Below are positions 23,677 through 31,472 of a DNA stretch of 64,000 nt, one piece after another. The stretch spans positions 3,100,001 to 3,164,000 of the forward strand of contig NZ_CP046582.1 in the NCBI RefSeq assembly GCF_018141005.1, read 5' to 3'. A program made the position numbers and the translations under genes. Under the pieces are notes generated by a model that worked only from the letters and a program-made list of their open reading frames with translations, was not told the DNA's origin and searched no databases. The stretch's first letter is position 1; each line of letters opens with the position of its first letter. This DNA comes from Erwinia sp. E602 (GTDB lineage Bacteria > Pseudomonadota > Gammaproteobacteria > Enterobacterales > Enterobacteriaceae).

Positions 23677-26421
23677 TTATTCCCGGTCGCGGAACGAACC
23701 ACGGTTAGATCTGCGGGTGCTGGCCAGCGCTTCTTTCACGGCATTGCGCGCCAGCTTTTCCAGCTCCTGCTGCGTGTATTTTCCGGTGTCCTGGAAAATT
23801 ATCTGAAACACCGGCGTGCCGCCGGTCGATACGGAAACCGGTACTGCTGCAGCGCGCTCTTTAGCCGCGGGAACTGAGAGCACAGCGCCCGCGGCAGCCG
23901 AGATGCGCGGCACCGGCTGCGGGATAACGCGTGTTTCCTGATAGGCTCCGCGCAGTGCCAGCGCCTGCGGCAGATTCTTAAACACGATGTCGCCGGGGCC
24001 GACTTTTTTGGTGTTGTCAGCGGTCGCTTTCGTGTTATCTGCGATCTTCGTCAGGTTCTTTGTGACGGCCGTATTGCTGCCGGTCAGTATCCCACCCGCT
24101 GGCGGCGCAGGCGGGCCGACGAATTCCGCTGGCGGTTTGGGTTTACCTCTGGTGGCCGCCGCTATATCACCTGCCAGCAGTGAAACCTTGCCCTCCAGTA
24201 GCGCGGTGGCCTGAGCCTCTTCAATTTTTCTCCGGGCGCGCTCTGCCTCGTCTGGCAACACACCCAGTTTTTCCAGAATCCACCCCAGCGCATCCAGCAG
24301 CAAACGCACCGGTGTCATCACCAGCTGTATTGCCCCAGCGAGCACGGTGCCAAATACCCGCCCTGCGACAGCACACTTGTCCAGCGTCTCCTGGCTGGCC
24401 TGAACGGGCGACAGCAGGTTTTTGAACCATTCCCATACCGACCTGACGCCATCAGCCAGGGCGGTAAATATCGGGGCAAACGGGGCCAGCGCGGCCCTAA
24501 GTGGGGTCAGCGCCTGCCAGATGCCAGAGAAGAAGCCGCCGAAAAATGCCTTGATCGGCTCCCAGTATTTCCAGATGAGCAGGCCGGCTGCGATAAACGC
24601 GGCAGCGATAAGGCCAGGCACACCCAGAAGGCCGGCCAGAATTGCCCGCAGGCCGTTCAGCGTCAGGCTGAGCGAGGAAATGCCGGTGCTGGCCGTCACG
24701 CTGGACAGCCCCATCATGCTGAGGCCCAGTTTAAGTTTCGCGAACGGCCCCAGGATAAACGCTGCCGCCAGGCTGGCGATACCAATCACGCCGACCAGCG
24801 CCGTGAGCGCGGCAAGGGTAACCAGCAGCGCCTGCGTCAGCTGCGGATGCTCGTTGATCCATTCGCGCATGCTGTTCACGCCGGACGCAATGCCCTGCAC
24901 CAGACGTCTGAGCATATCCGATACGCTTGCCAGCGCAGCGGTACGCAGGCCATCCATTGCACCGCCAAGCTTACCAACGTCACCCGCCAGGTTATCCCGC
25001 AGCGTAACGCCGAGGCGGTCAGCGCTGCCGCGAGTATCGCCCATCTGGTTCGACACATTGCCCAGGGCCGACAGGAACGCCGGGATCTGGTCTACCGACA
25101 GATCCTCAATCGGCGTACCGAAGAGAGAAATAGCCGCATTAGCGCGGGCCGCCGGGTCCTTAATTTTGAGCAGCCCCTGTGCCGTTTTCTGCATAGCCGC
25201 CCGCGCGCTGTCCCCACCTCTGGCGATAGCCGACGACATGGCCGCCGCATTCAGCCCGATTTCGGTGTAGGCGTTAACGCTGTTTTTCGACATGTCCGAG
25301 CCACGGATCGAAAACTCCTTGATCGCATCGCCGGTTTTGTCGAGCGCAAACTTGCCCTGCTTCGACATATTGACCAGCAGCGACATGGCCTCTGCGCCGG
25401 TAAAACCCATGCTGCGGAAGTGCGTCGAATATTCGTGCAGGATTTCCGGCAGCTCCCCGCGCATCTGCGTGGATACGCGCTGCATGCCGGACGTAATCAG
25501 ATCCATCGCTTCATCACTGCTGCGCGCCAGGCCGTTTTTCATCATGATCGCGGCCATCTGGATAGTTTCCGTCATATCCCCGCCGAGAACGGACTGCATA
25601 TCCATCGCTTTGCGCGAGATCCGCGTCAGCTCGTCATCGCCCACTTCACCCAGCGATCCCAGCGTGCTACGCACGGCGGAAACCGACTCGGCAATCCGGT
25701 TAAGGTCGGTGCTGATGCCGGCGCTGTTAAGGTTCTGGATAATGCCCGCATAGCGGCCATTCGCCGCCGATCCCTCGTCATTCTGCGCGGCAATCTTCGC
25801 GGCGTGCTCCTGGGTTTGCATCTGCGGGGCCAGCAGACGCGCGCCAACGTACATCCCGGCGGCGCTACCGGCCACTGCCGCCAGGCCACCGCCACGCATT
25901 TTGCCGGCCAGCTGCTGAGCGCGGTCATAGCGCATACGCGCCTGCGTCACCGCGGCCAGCTGCCGCCGTTCTCGCTCCAGCGACTCGTTAAACTGCTCTA
26001 CCCTGCGACGCGCGCTTTCCGTTGTCTGGCTGCCGCCGGCCAGCGAAACGCCGTGGCGGCGCAGCGCCTCAGACGCCAGGCGCAGCCCGTTTACCTCCGC
26101 ATCGCGCTTTGCCTTGAGCCGGTCCAGTTTGGCGGCCAGCTGCGTCATCTGCCGCTGCTGTTTATCGGTTAACGTAACGCCGGATCGTTGTGCCTGGTTC
26201 AATGCCTCAAGGGTCTGGCTGGTGCCGTCAATCTGGCGTGAGGTTTTCTGAACGCTGTCGCGCAGCCGGTTAAACGCCACCGCCTGGCGCTCGACGTCCT
26301 TCACCGCGCTTTGGGTTTGCTTGAGGGATTCGGAGAGGCGGCCAGCTGCGTTGCTGGCCGCGTTTACGGGGCGGGATAGCCTGTCAATTGCACTGAACGC
26401 AACGCGAATACTAAGATCCAT
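23677..26421 (-). CDS. T: Tape measure protein gpT
   Basis: About 914 residues from the ATG at 26421 (AGAGGA eight nt upstream; ATGs at 26430 and 26439 are in frame). It begins MDLSIRVAFSAIDRLSRPVN, has a long coiled coil at about 25-160, the phage tail tape measure core (about 215-400) and a hydrophobic region at about 540-650. The length sets tail length; P2 gpT is 815 residues. The N-terminal coding region overlaps the end of the E' frame. Confidence 0.94.
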   Translation of the reverse strand: MDLSIRVAFSAIDRLSRPVNAASNAAGRLSESLKQTQSAVKDVERQAVAFNRLRDSVQKTSRQIDGTSQTLEALNQAQRSGVTLTDKQQRQMTQLAAKLDRLKAKRDAEVNGLRLASEALRRHGVSLAGGSQTTESARRRVEQFNESLERERRQLAAVTQARMRYDRAQQLAGKMRGGGLAAVAGSAAGMYVGARLLAPQMQTQEHAAKIAAQNDEGSAANGRYAGIIQNLNSAGISTDLNRIAESVSAVRSTLGSLGEVGDDELTRISRKAMDMQSVLGGDMTETIQMAAIMMKNGLARSSDEAMDLITSGMQRVSTQMRGELPEILHEYSTHFRSMGFTGAEAMSLLVNMSKQGKFALDKTGDAIKEFSIRGSDMSKNSVNAYTEIGLNAAAMSSAIARGGDSARAAMQKTAQGLLKIKDPAARANAAISLFGTPIEDLSVDQIPAFLSALGNVSNQMGDTRGSADRLGVTLRDNLAGDVGKLGGAMDGLRTAALASVSDMLRRLVQGIASGVNSMREWINEHPQLTQALLVTLAALTALVGVIGIASLAAAFILGPFAKLKLGLSMMGLSSVTASTGISSLSLTLNGLRAILAGLLGVPGLIAAAFIAAGLLIWKYWEPIKAFFGGFFSGIWQALTPLRAALAPFAPIFTALADGVRSVWEWFKNLLSPVQASQETLDKCAVAGRVFGTVLAGAIQLVMTPVRLLLDALGWILEKLGVLPDEAERARRKIEEAQATALLEGKVSLLAGDIAAATRGKPKPPAEFVGPPAPPAGGILTGSNTAVTKNLTKIADNTKATADNTKKVGPGDIVFKNLPQALALRGAYQETRVIPQPVPRISAAAGAVLSVPAAKERAAAVPVSVSTGGTPVFQIIFQDTGKYTQQELEKLARNAVKEALASTRRSNRGSFRDRE

Positions 26422-26880
26422 CGTCGTCATCCTCTTCATGGTTGCCGCTTCTGATGGCCGCCTTATCGCGCCAGGCCATCAGGTCGCGCAACTCCATGCC
26501 GTACATCGCAGAGGGCGGCCAGTGAAAAACTACAGCGATGTCGGCGATCAGGTCGTCGACATCGGAAAAACGTGCTTCTCTCAGCTGTTCGCCGTCTCCG
26601 CCGAGGCCGATACTGACGGCGCCGCTTTCGTTAAAAAAGGCGTGATCGCTTCGCACAGCGCGACAAAATCAGCCGTATCGAGGGCGGCAATATCTGCGGC
26701 CGTCAGTGACGGCGAAGCAACGCGCGTCAGCAGGGTTGAAACGGCGTCATAGTCGAAGTTCAGCACGTCTACCAGACGCAGACCGCGCAGTGAGCCTGCC
26801 TGTTTGATGGTGTCGGTGATGGTGATGGTGGCGATCTTCTGGTTACCGCGGGTAACGGGGGTATTCAGGGTGACTGACAT
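26411..26880 (-). CDS. E+E': gpE+E' frameshift fusion (tail chaperone)
   Basis: The E frame and the downstream -1 frame join at a T TTT TTA heptamer. After residue 83 of gpE (PFL), the -1 frame continues NESGAVSIGLGGDG ... and ends in NHEEDDDDGS, giving about 156 residues. The E' part has no good start of its own. In P2 the same fusion is made by -1 frameshifting and helps load tail tube protein on the tape measure. The sequence evidence is the heptamer and the perfect continuity. Confidence 0.85.
26581..26880 (-). CDS. E: Tail assembly protein gpE
   Basis: 99 residues (P2 gpE 91). The N-terminus MSVTLNTPVTRGNQKIATIT and the core GSLRGLRLVDVLNFDYDAVS are characteristic of gpE. It is a non-structural tail assembly factor. 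A ribosome site CGGAGAA precedes the ATG. Most ribosomes should end at the gpE stop; a fraction should shift into E'. Confidence 0.93.
   Translation of the reverse strand: MSVTLNTPVTRGNQKIATITITDTIKQAGSLRGLRLVDVLNFDYDAVSTLLTRVASPSLTAADIAALDTADFVALCEAITPFLTKAAPSVSASAETANS
26632..26638 (-). promoter_or_regulatory. Programmed -1 ribosomal frameshift site
   Basis: On the minus strand the sequence reads CCT TTT TTA ACG in the gpE frame, containing the slippery heptamer T TTT TTA. Slipping back one base gives the E' frame exactly. Confidence 0.8.
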
Positions 26881-26932
26881 AGCATTCTCCGGGCGGCCGG
26901 CTGGCCGCCATCATGGGTTAGTTTGAAAGGTG

Positions 26933-27448
26933 TTAACTGCCGAGGCCGAGCGCTGAGGCGATACGGTCAGGGTAAAGATTTTCGCCACCGCGCTTATAAA
27001 TAAAGTTCAACAGGTCAATTTCCAGCAGCGGTTTATCGTCAACCGACAGCTTGTAATAGGTGTTTTTGATGGCGTAGGTGTGATTGGTGTCATCACCCTG
27101 TTTCGCATCACCCGGATCGATTTCCGTGACGCGGCCGCGCATCTCCACCTCAATCAGTGAGCTGATGCCGCCGCTGTAGTATTCGCCGACAAAGCGCAGG
27201 CGCAGCTCGTCGATGTCACCGCCGTATTTCAGGATTAGCTCTTCGTCCACGCCGCCGACAATCATTGAGGCATCCAGCGCGCCGGAGTCCAGACCGAGAT
27301 CCACAGCCACAGCGCCCAGCATACCGCCGCCCTGATAGTCTTCGGTTTTGCGGGTCACCTTTGGCAGCGTGACGCTGGGGATTTTGCCGATATGGTTGGT
27401 GCCGTCCACATACAGGGTGAACAGACGGAGTTTCTTTGGAATAGCCAT
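26933..27448 (-). CDS. FII: Major tail tube protein gpFII
   Basis: 171 residues (P2 FII 172). It starts MAIPKKLRLFTLYVDGTNHI and shows the family core TLPKVTRKTEDYQGGGMLG and YYKLSVDDKPLLEIDLLNFI. It builds the inner tube of the contractile tail. The start lies directly after the FI stop, with GGGGAG inside the FI end as ribosome site. Confidence 0.95.
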   Translation of the reverse strand: MAIPKKLRLFTLYVDGTNHIGKIPSVTLPKVTRKTEDYQGGGMLGAVAVDLGLDSGALDASMIVGGVDEELILKYGGDIDELRLRFVGEYYSGGISSLIEVEMRGRVTEIDPGDAKQGDDTNHTYAIKNTYYKLSVDDKPLLEIDLLNFIYKRGGENLYPDRIASALGLGS

Positions 27449-28630
27449 TTACGCGCTCCCCAGCGACGCGAACGCCGCCTCGTAGTACTGATCGGTGAAG
27501 GTCTGGATCATCGTCAGGTCCTCCAGCGGCGGCACCGGGCTGTAGTTGTAGCGGATAACCGCCTTACCCTGGCGAATACTGGTCGTCGGGTTATCCACGA
27601 TATCAAACCAGCAGGCCGCGCCGATAAGCTTACCGGCCGTCACCAGCGCCTGGAGCTTGGCGTTAATCCCGCTCACCACGTCTTTCACGTTGGCCGGGGT
27701 CAGTGGGCTATCTACCGTTGAGAACTGCGCCTCCGCGATGCTGTCCGCCAGGATCTGCGCCGTGCGGGTGTACACCTCGAAAATGTACTCTTCGGTGTCG
27801 GTGGTGCGGTTACCCCAGAAGCGGAACCCGTCCCGCTTAATGAGCGTGGTGATCTCATTGGCGTTGAGTTCGTTGGCGTCCGAGTCTTCGGCCTGCAAAG
27901 CCCAGAAAACATCTTTCGAGATACCCAGCACGTTTTTAACCGCAACGTTGGACAGCGACTTATGCCAGCCCTGCTCGTTGTCGATCAGCGCGCGCAGGCC
28001 GAGGGCATAGGCCACGGCGGGAAACTCTTCGTTGACGCCGGTCAGCGGGTTAAACGCGATAAAGTTCGGCCACAGCAGCATCCCCTCACGTTCGGCGAAG
28101 GTTTCACGGTAGGTTTTCGCCTCCGCGATGGTTTCGCAGCCGTCACAGTAGCTGTACGAAAACGCGCGCAGCTGCTTTGCGATAACCCGCAGCTGGGCGG
28201 TCACCTCTTCCGTGTCATAGTCCGGCACGCCGAGAATGCGCGGACGGTATCCGGTTTTTTGCTCTGCCGTCAGCAGCGCAAACATACCGGTGTAGCTGCC
28301 GTCGGCCTGCGTGCCGCCAATGATGAGCTGGGACTGCGTCGGTGCTCCGTTAGCCGTGCCGGCAGCGGCAACACGCACGACGATAACGCGGGTGCTGACC
28401 TGGTCGGAAATGGCTTTCAGCGACTTGTATAGCGAACCGGTTTTACCGGCTTTGCCGAGAACGCTGATCACCCGCGTCACCAGCACCGGCGTGTTAAGCG
28501 GGAAAGTTAAGGGGTCGGCATCATCGGCAACCGCGACCAGCCCAATGACCGTCGAATCAACATCGTTGATCGCCGTCTGGAGGTCGGTGTTTTCCTTGAC
28601 GCGTGCCCCGTGAAAAAAGTTGTCGGTCAT
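27449..28630 (-). CDS. FI: Tail sheath protein gpFI
   Basis: 393 residues (P2 FI 396). Typical sheath segments: FFHGARVKENTDLQTAINDV, STVIGLVAVADDADP, FRFWGNRTTDTEEYIFEVYT, and the C-terminal NYSPVPPLEDLTMIQTFTDQ. It forms the contractile sheath. First gene of the leftward block; its promoter should lie 5' near 28661, driven by the Ogr dyad at 28707. Confidence 0.95.
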   Translation of the reverse strand: MTDNFFHGARVKENTDLQTAINDVDSTVIGLVAVADDADPLTFPLNTPVLVTRVISVLGKAGKTGSLYKSLKAISDQVSTRVIVVRVAAAGTANGAPTQSQLIIGGTQADGSYTGMFALLTAEQKTGYRPRILGVPDYDTEEVTAQLRVIAKQLRAFSYSYCDGCETIAEAKTYRETFAEREGMLLWPNFIAFNPLTGVNEEFPAVAYALGLRALIDNEQGWHKSLSNVAVKNVLGISKDVFWALQAEDSDANELNANEITTLIKRDGFRFWGNRTTDTEEYIFEVYTRTAQILADSIAEAQFSTVDSPLTPANVKDVVSGINAKLQALVTAGKLIGAACWFDIVDNPTTSIRQGKAVIRYNYSPVPPLEDLTMIQTFTDQYYEAAFASLGSA

Positions 28631-28706
28631 ACTGTACCGCCATCATGTTTGTTGTGAGTTCGGGGTGATATTCGCTGAATTTTGCGCCCCGGACACGCGC
28701 CGGCGG

Positions 28707-28726
28707 TTGTCCCCTTTCGCCGACAA
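28707..28726. promoter_or_regulatory. Ogr-binding dyad for divergent late promoters F and D
   Basis: TTGT-N12-ACAA (28707-28710 and 28723-28726). Fifty-five bases to the right is 28771, 14 nt before the gpD ATG; 55 to the left is 28661, 31 nt before the FI ATG. The flanks resemble the site at 10786, including GCGG before and CAAC after. Confidence 0.75.
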
Positions 28727-28784
28727 CAACGGGCGGTTTCCGCCGTCGCGCGCGCATGAAAACATCAGCGGCGGAGGAGTGAAT

Positions 28785-29945
28785 ATGGCCCTGAGTACAG
28801 ACACAATCGACAAAGCAAAAACGCTGCTGGATGACGGACTGAAAAACCTGCAGGAGTATCAGGCCAGCCTGTCACGGGTGCCGGCATTCAGCGTCATGAT
28901 GGGCGGAAAGACGCTGACGCAGCTCGATCCCCGCGTTATATCGCTGGAGCTGACCGACAATCGCGGATTTGAGGCCGACGAGCTGGCTATTTCAATCGAC
29001 GACACGGACGGAAAACTGGAGCTGCCGCCCCGCGGGGCCGAGCTTTCGCTGTCGCTGGGCTGGTCAGGTGAGCCGCTGGTTTATAAGGGGGTCTACACCG
29101 TTGATGAGGTGTCATATTCGGGGCCGCCGGATCGGCTGTATATTACCGCCCGCAGCGCTGATTTTCGCGATGAATTTAACGTTAAGCGGGAGGTGTCCTG
29201 GCATGACGTGACCGTTGAGCGCATCGTCTCTGCAATTGCCAGACGGTATAAGCTGACGCCGGTTATTTCAGCGCAGCTGATGGCGGCCGAAATTGACCAC
29301 GCCGACCAGACGCAGGAAAGCGATATGTCGTTTCTTACCCGCCTGGCGGAGCTGCTGGGCGCGATTGCCACGGTAAAAAATGCCTCGCTGCTGTTTATCC
29401 TGCCAGGTGGCGGCGTCAGCGCGAAAGGCGTCGCGCTGCCCGAATTTGCGCTGACCCGCTCCAGCGGTGATCACCACTCATTTCGCATCGCTGATCGGGA
29501 CGCATACACCGGCGTGCAGGCGAACTGGCTGGATCTGGATTTGGGAAAAAAGAAAACGGTGACCGTTAAAAAGCGCAAGGCAAAACCGAAGCCGGAGAAA
29601 GCGCCGCGTAGCAGCAGCCGTGAGGGGGATTATATTGCCGGAGAGGACGGGAACGTTTTTGTACTGAGGTCGACCTACAGTAATGAAACGGCTGCCCGCC
29701 GGGCCGCTGCGGCTAAATGGCAGCAGTTAAAGCGAGGTGCCGCCGAGTTTTCGTTAACGCTGGCCGCCGGCCGTGCTGATTTATACCCGGAAATGCACGG
29801 CACCGTTACCGGATTTAAAACTGACATTGATAATCAGGATTGGGTAATTTCGCGGGTAAGTCATTCTATTGACGATGGCGGGTTTAAAACGCGGCTGGAA
29901 CTGGAAGCAAAAATACCTGAATGGATTGCGGAAACGACACCATAG
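28785..29945 (+). CDS. D: Tail hub protein gpD (late control protein D)
   Basis: 386 residues (P2 gpD 387) from the ATG at 28785 with GGAGGAGTG upstream. Conserved features: PAFSVMMGGKTLTQLDPRVI, LELTDNRGFEADELAISIDD, and a phage late control core to the C-terminal WVISRVSHSIDDGGFKTRLE. It is the baseplate hub to which gpV attaches. A basic Lys-rich loop lies at about 260-280. Here gpD stands alone on the plus strand, divergent from FI, whereas in P2 it follows U. Confidence 0.94.
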   Translation: MALSTDTIDKAKTLLDDGLKNLQEYQASLSRVPAFSVMMGGKTLTQLDPRVISLELTDNRGFEADELAISIDDTDGKLELPPRGAELSLSLGWSGEPLVYKGVYTVDEVSYSGPPDRLYITARSADFRDEFNVKREVSWHDVTVERIVSAIARRYKLTPVISAQLMAAEIDHADQTQESDMSFLTRLAELLGAIATVKNASLLFILPGGGVSAKGVALPEFALTRSSGDHHSFRIADRDAYTGVQANWLDLDLGKKKTVTVKKRKAKPKPEKAPRSSSREGDYIAGEDGNVFVLRSTYSNETAARRAAAAKWQQLKRGAAEFSLTLAAGRADLYPEMHGTVTGFKTDIDNQDWVISRVSHSIDDGGFKTRLELEAKIPEWIAETTP

Positions 29946-29988
29946 CGGCCATAATATCGGTGAGTTCAACTCCCACGAGGGAGCCATC

Positions 29989-30237
29989 ATGTTTACCTGC
30001 CCTATTTGTGGTGCCGTCGCCCGCACGCGCACCAGTCGCCGTTTAAGTGAATTAACCGTGCGGCAATATCATCAGTGTCAGAATTTAGAATGCAGCATGT
30101 CGTTTACCACCCTTAACAGCGTAGAGAAACTGGTGACCAAGCGTGCCCAGCGCGAAGTGTTGCCGCCAGACTTCATCCCGCAAGATGCATTCCCCGCATC
30201 ACACTATGGCCGTGACCAGCTCAATCTCGTGCTGTAA
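29989..30237 (+). CDS. ogr: Late transcription activator Ogr (Delta family)
   Basis: 82 residues from the ATG at 29989, after a GAGGGAG element. It has the zinc-binding CPICG near the N-terminus and CQNLEC 22 residues later (C-X2-C-X22-C-X4-C), followed by FTTLNSVEKL, the Ogr/Delta pattern. Ogr binds TGT-N12-ACA dyads upstream of late promoters and contacts the RNA polymerase alpha C-terminal domain. Two matching dyads exist in this prophage. Confidence 0.95.
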   Translation: MFTCPICGAVARTRTSRRLSELTVRQYHQCQNLECSMSFTTLNSVEKLVTKRAQREVLPPDFIPQDAFPASHYGRDQLNLVL

Positions 30238-30242
30238 AAATC

Positions 30243-30265
30243 AAACCCCGCTCGCTGCGGGGTTT
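30243..30265 (+). terminator. Terminator after ogr
   Basis: AAACCCCGC-TCGCT-GCGGGGTTT followed by ATTTT. Confidence 0.85.
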
Positions 30266-30343
30266 ATTTTGGCCGGCGGGCCGGGAACGCCACCGCCACC
30301 CCATCGCCATTTCATCGCCACTGCCAAATTACAGGCACAAAAA
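30266..30343. other. Probable region of the right prophage-host junction
   Basis: Between the phage terminator and the tRNA-operon terminator. It holds short direct repeats (CATCGCCAT, CATCGCCAC, and nearby GCCACCGCCACC). Either this segment or the tRNA-Leu 3' end could contain the att core; the matching copy would be outside the window. Confidence 0.35.
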
Positions 30344-30364
30344 AACCGCCTTTAAGGGGCGGTT
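30344..30364 (-). terminator. Terminator of the tRNA operon
   Basis: AACCGCC/GGCGGTT stem with a run of seven T on the minus strand, 43 nt past the tRNA-Leu end. Confidence 0.8.
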
Positions 30365-30406
30365 ACGACATCATTCAACTGCTTGTTTTTATTCGATATT
30401 TCAATA

Positions 30407-30492
30407 TGGTGCCCAGAGTGGGACTTGAACCCACACAGCCATAAGCCGAGGGATTTTAAATCCCTTGTGTCTACCGATTTCACCATCTGGGC
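30407..30492 (-). tRNA. leuZ: tRNA-Leu (UAA)
   Basis: 86 nt on the minus strand from GCCCAGATGG to ...TGGGCACCA, with a long variable arm and anticodon TAA in the loop GATTTAAAATC. It resembles E. coli leuZ, and leuZ-cysT-glyW-pgsA is the E. coli order. Confidence 0.97.
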
Positions 30493-30504
30493 ATGGGAAT
30501 AAAT

Positions 30505-30578
30505 TGGAGGCGCGTCCCGGAGTCGAACCGAGGTAGACGGATTTGCAATCCGTAGCATGGCCACTCTGCCAACGCGCC
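30505..30578 (-). tRNA. cysT: tRNA-Cys (GCA)
   Basis: 74 nt from GGCGCGTTGG to ...CGCGCCTCCA, anticodon GCA in GGATTGCAAATCC. CCA is encoded. Confidence 0.97.
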
Positions 30579-30621
30579 TTAATTCTGTTGTCATCAGAGA
30601 AATTTCTCTGCTGAACTAATC

Positions 30622-30697
<76 letters not shown>

Positions 30698-30852
30698 TTA
30701 GCTTTCAACGTCTTACTTGCTGACGTTGACTGCTGCTTTCGTCTGGCAAACCGTGCTGCCTTTCGATGCGTTGCATTCTACTGAGATAGCGAACTGAGTC
30801 AATAAAATAATCCTTACTTTGCATCTGTTTGCTGCTTTTTGAACCGCTTAGA

Positions 30853-31401
30853 TCATCCTTCGAACAGATCGCCTCGTGCAGCGCTTAAATATTGATACAT
30901 CGACCAGAAGGTCAGCACCGCCGCGATGTATAACGCCACCACACCAACGCCCTCAATCAGCGCATTCGGCCGCCACAGCAGCGCAAACAACGCCAGCATC
31001 TGCGCGGTAGTTTTGACCTTACCGATCCACGACACCGCCACGCTGCTGCGTTTACCGATTTCTGCCATCCACTCGCGCAGCGCAGAAATAAAGATCTCAC
31101 GGGCGATCATCGTCGCCGCCGGCAGGGTGATCCACCAGGAGTGGAAGTACTCCGCCACCAGCACCAGCGCGATGGCCACCATCACCTTATCGGCAACCGG
31201 ATCGAGGAATGCGCCGAAGCGGGTGGTCTGTTTCCAGCGGCGCGCCAGGAAGCCGTCAAACCAGTCGGTGATCGCGGCCACGATAAAGATCAGCGCGCAG
31301 ACCAGCGGAGCCCATTGAAATGGCAGGTAAAATGCCAGCACAAAGAATGGGATTAACACTACGCGAAACAGGGTAAGCAGGGTCGGAATATTTAGTGGCA
31401 T
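30853..31401 (-). CDS. pgsA: CDP-diacylglycerol-glycerol-3-phosphate 3-phosphatidyltransferase
   Basis: 182 residues, the E. coli PgsA length. It makes phosphatidylglycerol phosphate, the committed step to phosphatidylglycerol and cardiolipin, in the inner membrane. The CDP-alcohol phosphotransferase motif is complete: [12 protein letters not shown] followed by [11 protein letters not shown] (D-x2-DG-x2-AR-x8-G-x3-D-x3-D). Four to five hydrophobic helices flank it. It starts [20 protein letters not shown], close to E. coli. It follows uvrC by 71 nt on the same strand. Confidence 0.97.
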   Translation of the reverse strand: MPLNIPTLLTLFRVVLIPFFVLAFYLPFQWAPLVCALIFIVAAITDWFDGFLARRWKQTTRFGAFLDPVADKVMVAIALVLVAEYFHSWWITLPAATMIAREIFISALREWMAEIGKRSSVAVSWIGKVKTTAQMLALFALLWRPNALIEGVGVVALYIAAVLTFWSMYQYLSAARGDLFEG

Positions 31402-31472
31402 AATTACGCTAACTGTTTGGACAGAGTCGAATTTGTTTCTATGTTCCTACATTGCACCGGGTGTTGCAATGC

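Larger units (their letters stand above)
1..30340. mobile_element. P2-like prophage (Peduovirus type), left end outside the window
   Basis: A near-complete P2-family prophage. From left to right: immunity region, early/replication genes, cos, Q-P, O-N-M-L-X, lysis cassette, R-S-V-W-J-I, fibres, an inverted FI-FII-E-T-U block, D and ogr. No integrase gene is visible; in P2 it lies beyond the repressor, so it should be just left of base 1. The right boundary lies between the ogr terminator (ends 30265) and the tRNA-Leu 3' end (30407) and cannot be fixed without the other att site. No structural gene is visibly broken. Three AT-rich segments (1-700, 3600-3990, 6290-7620) differ from the GC-rich phage core and mark probable cargo. 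Confidence 0.95.

Noticed and set aside
24847..26172. 441-codon plus-strand frame opposite the tape measure gene
   Set aside because: It is antisense to a clear gpT coding region, His/Arg-rich and without family features.
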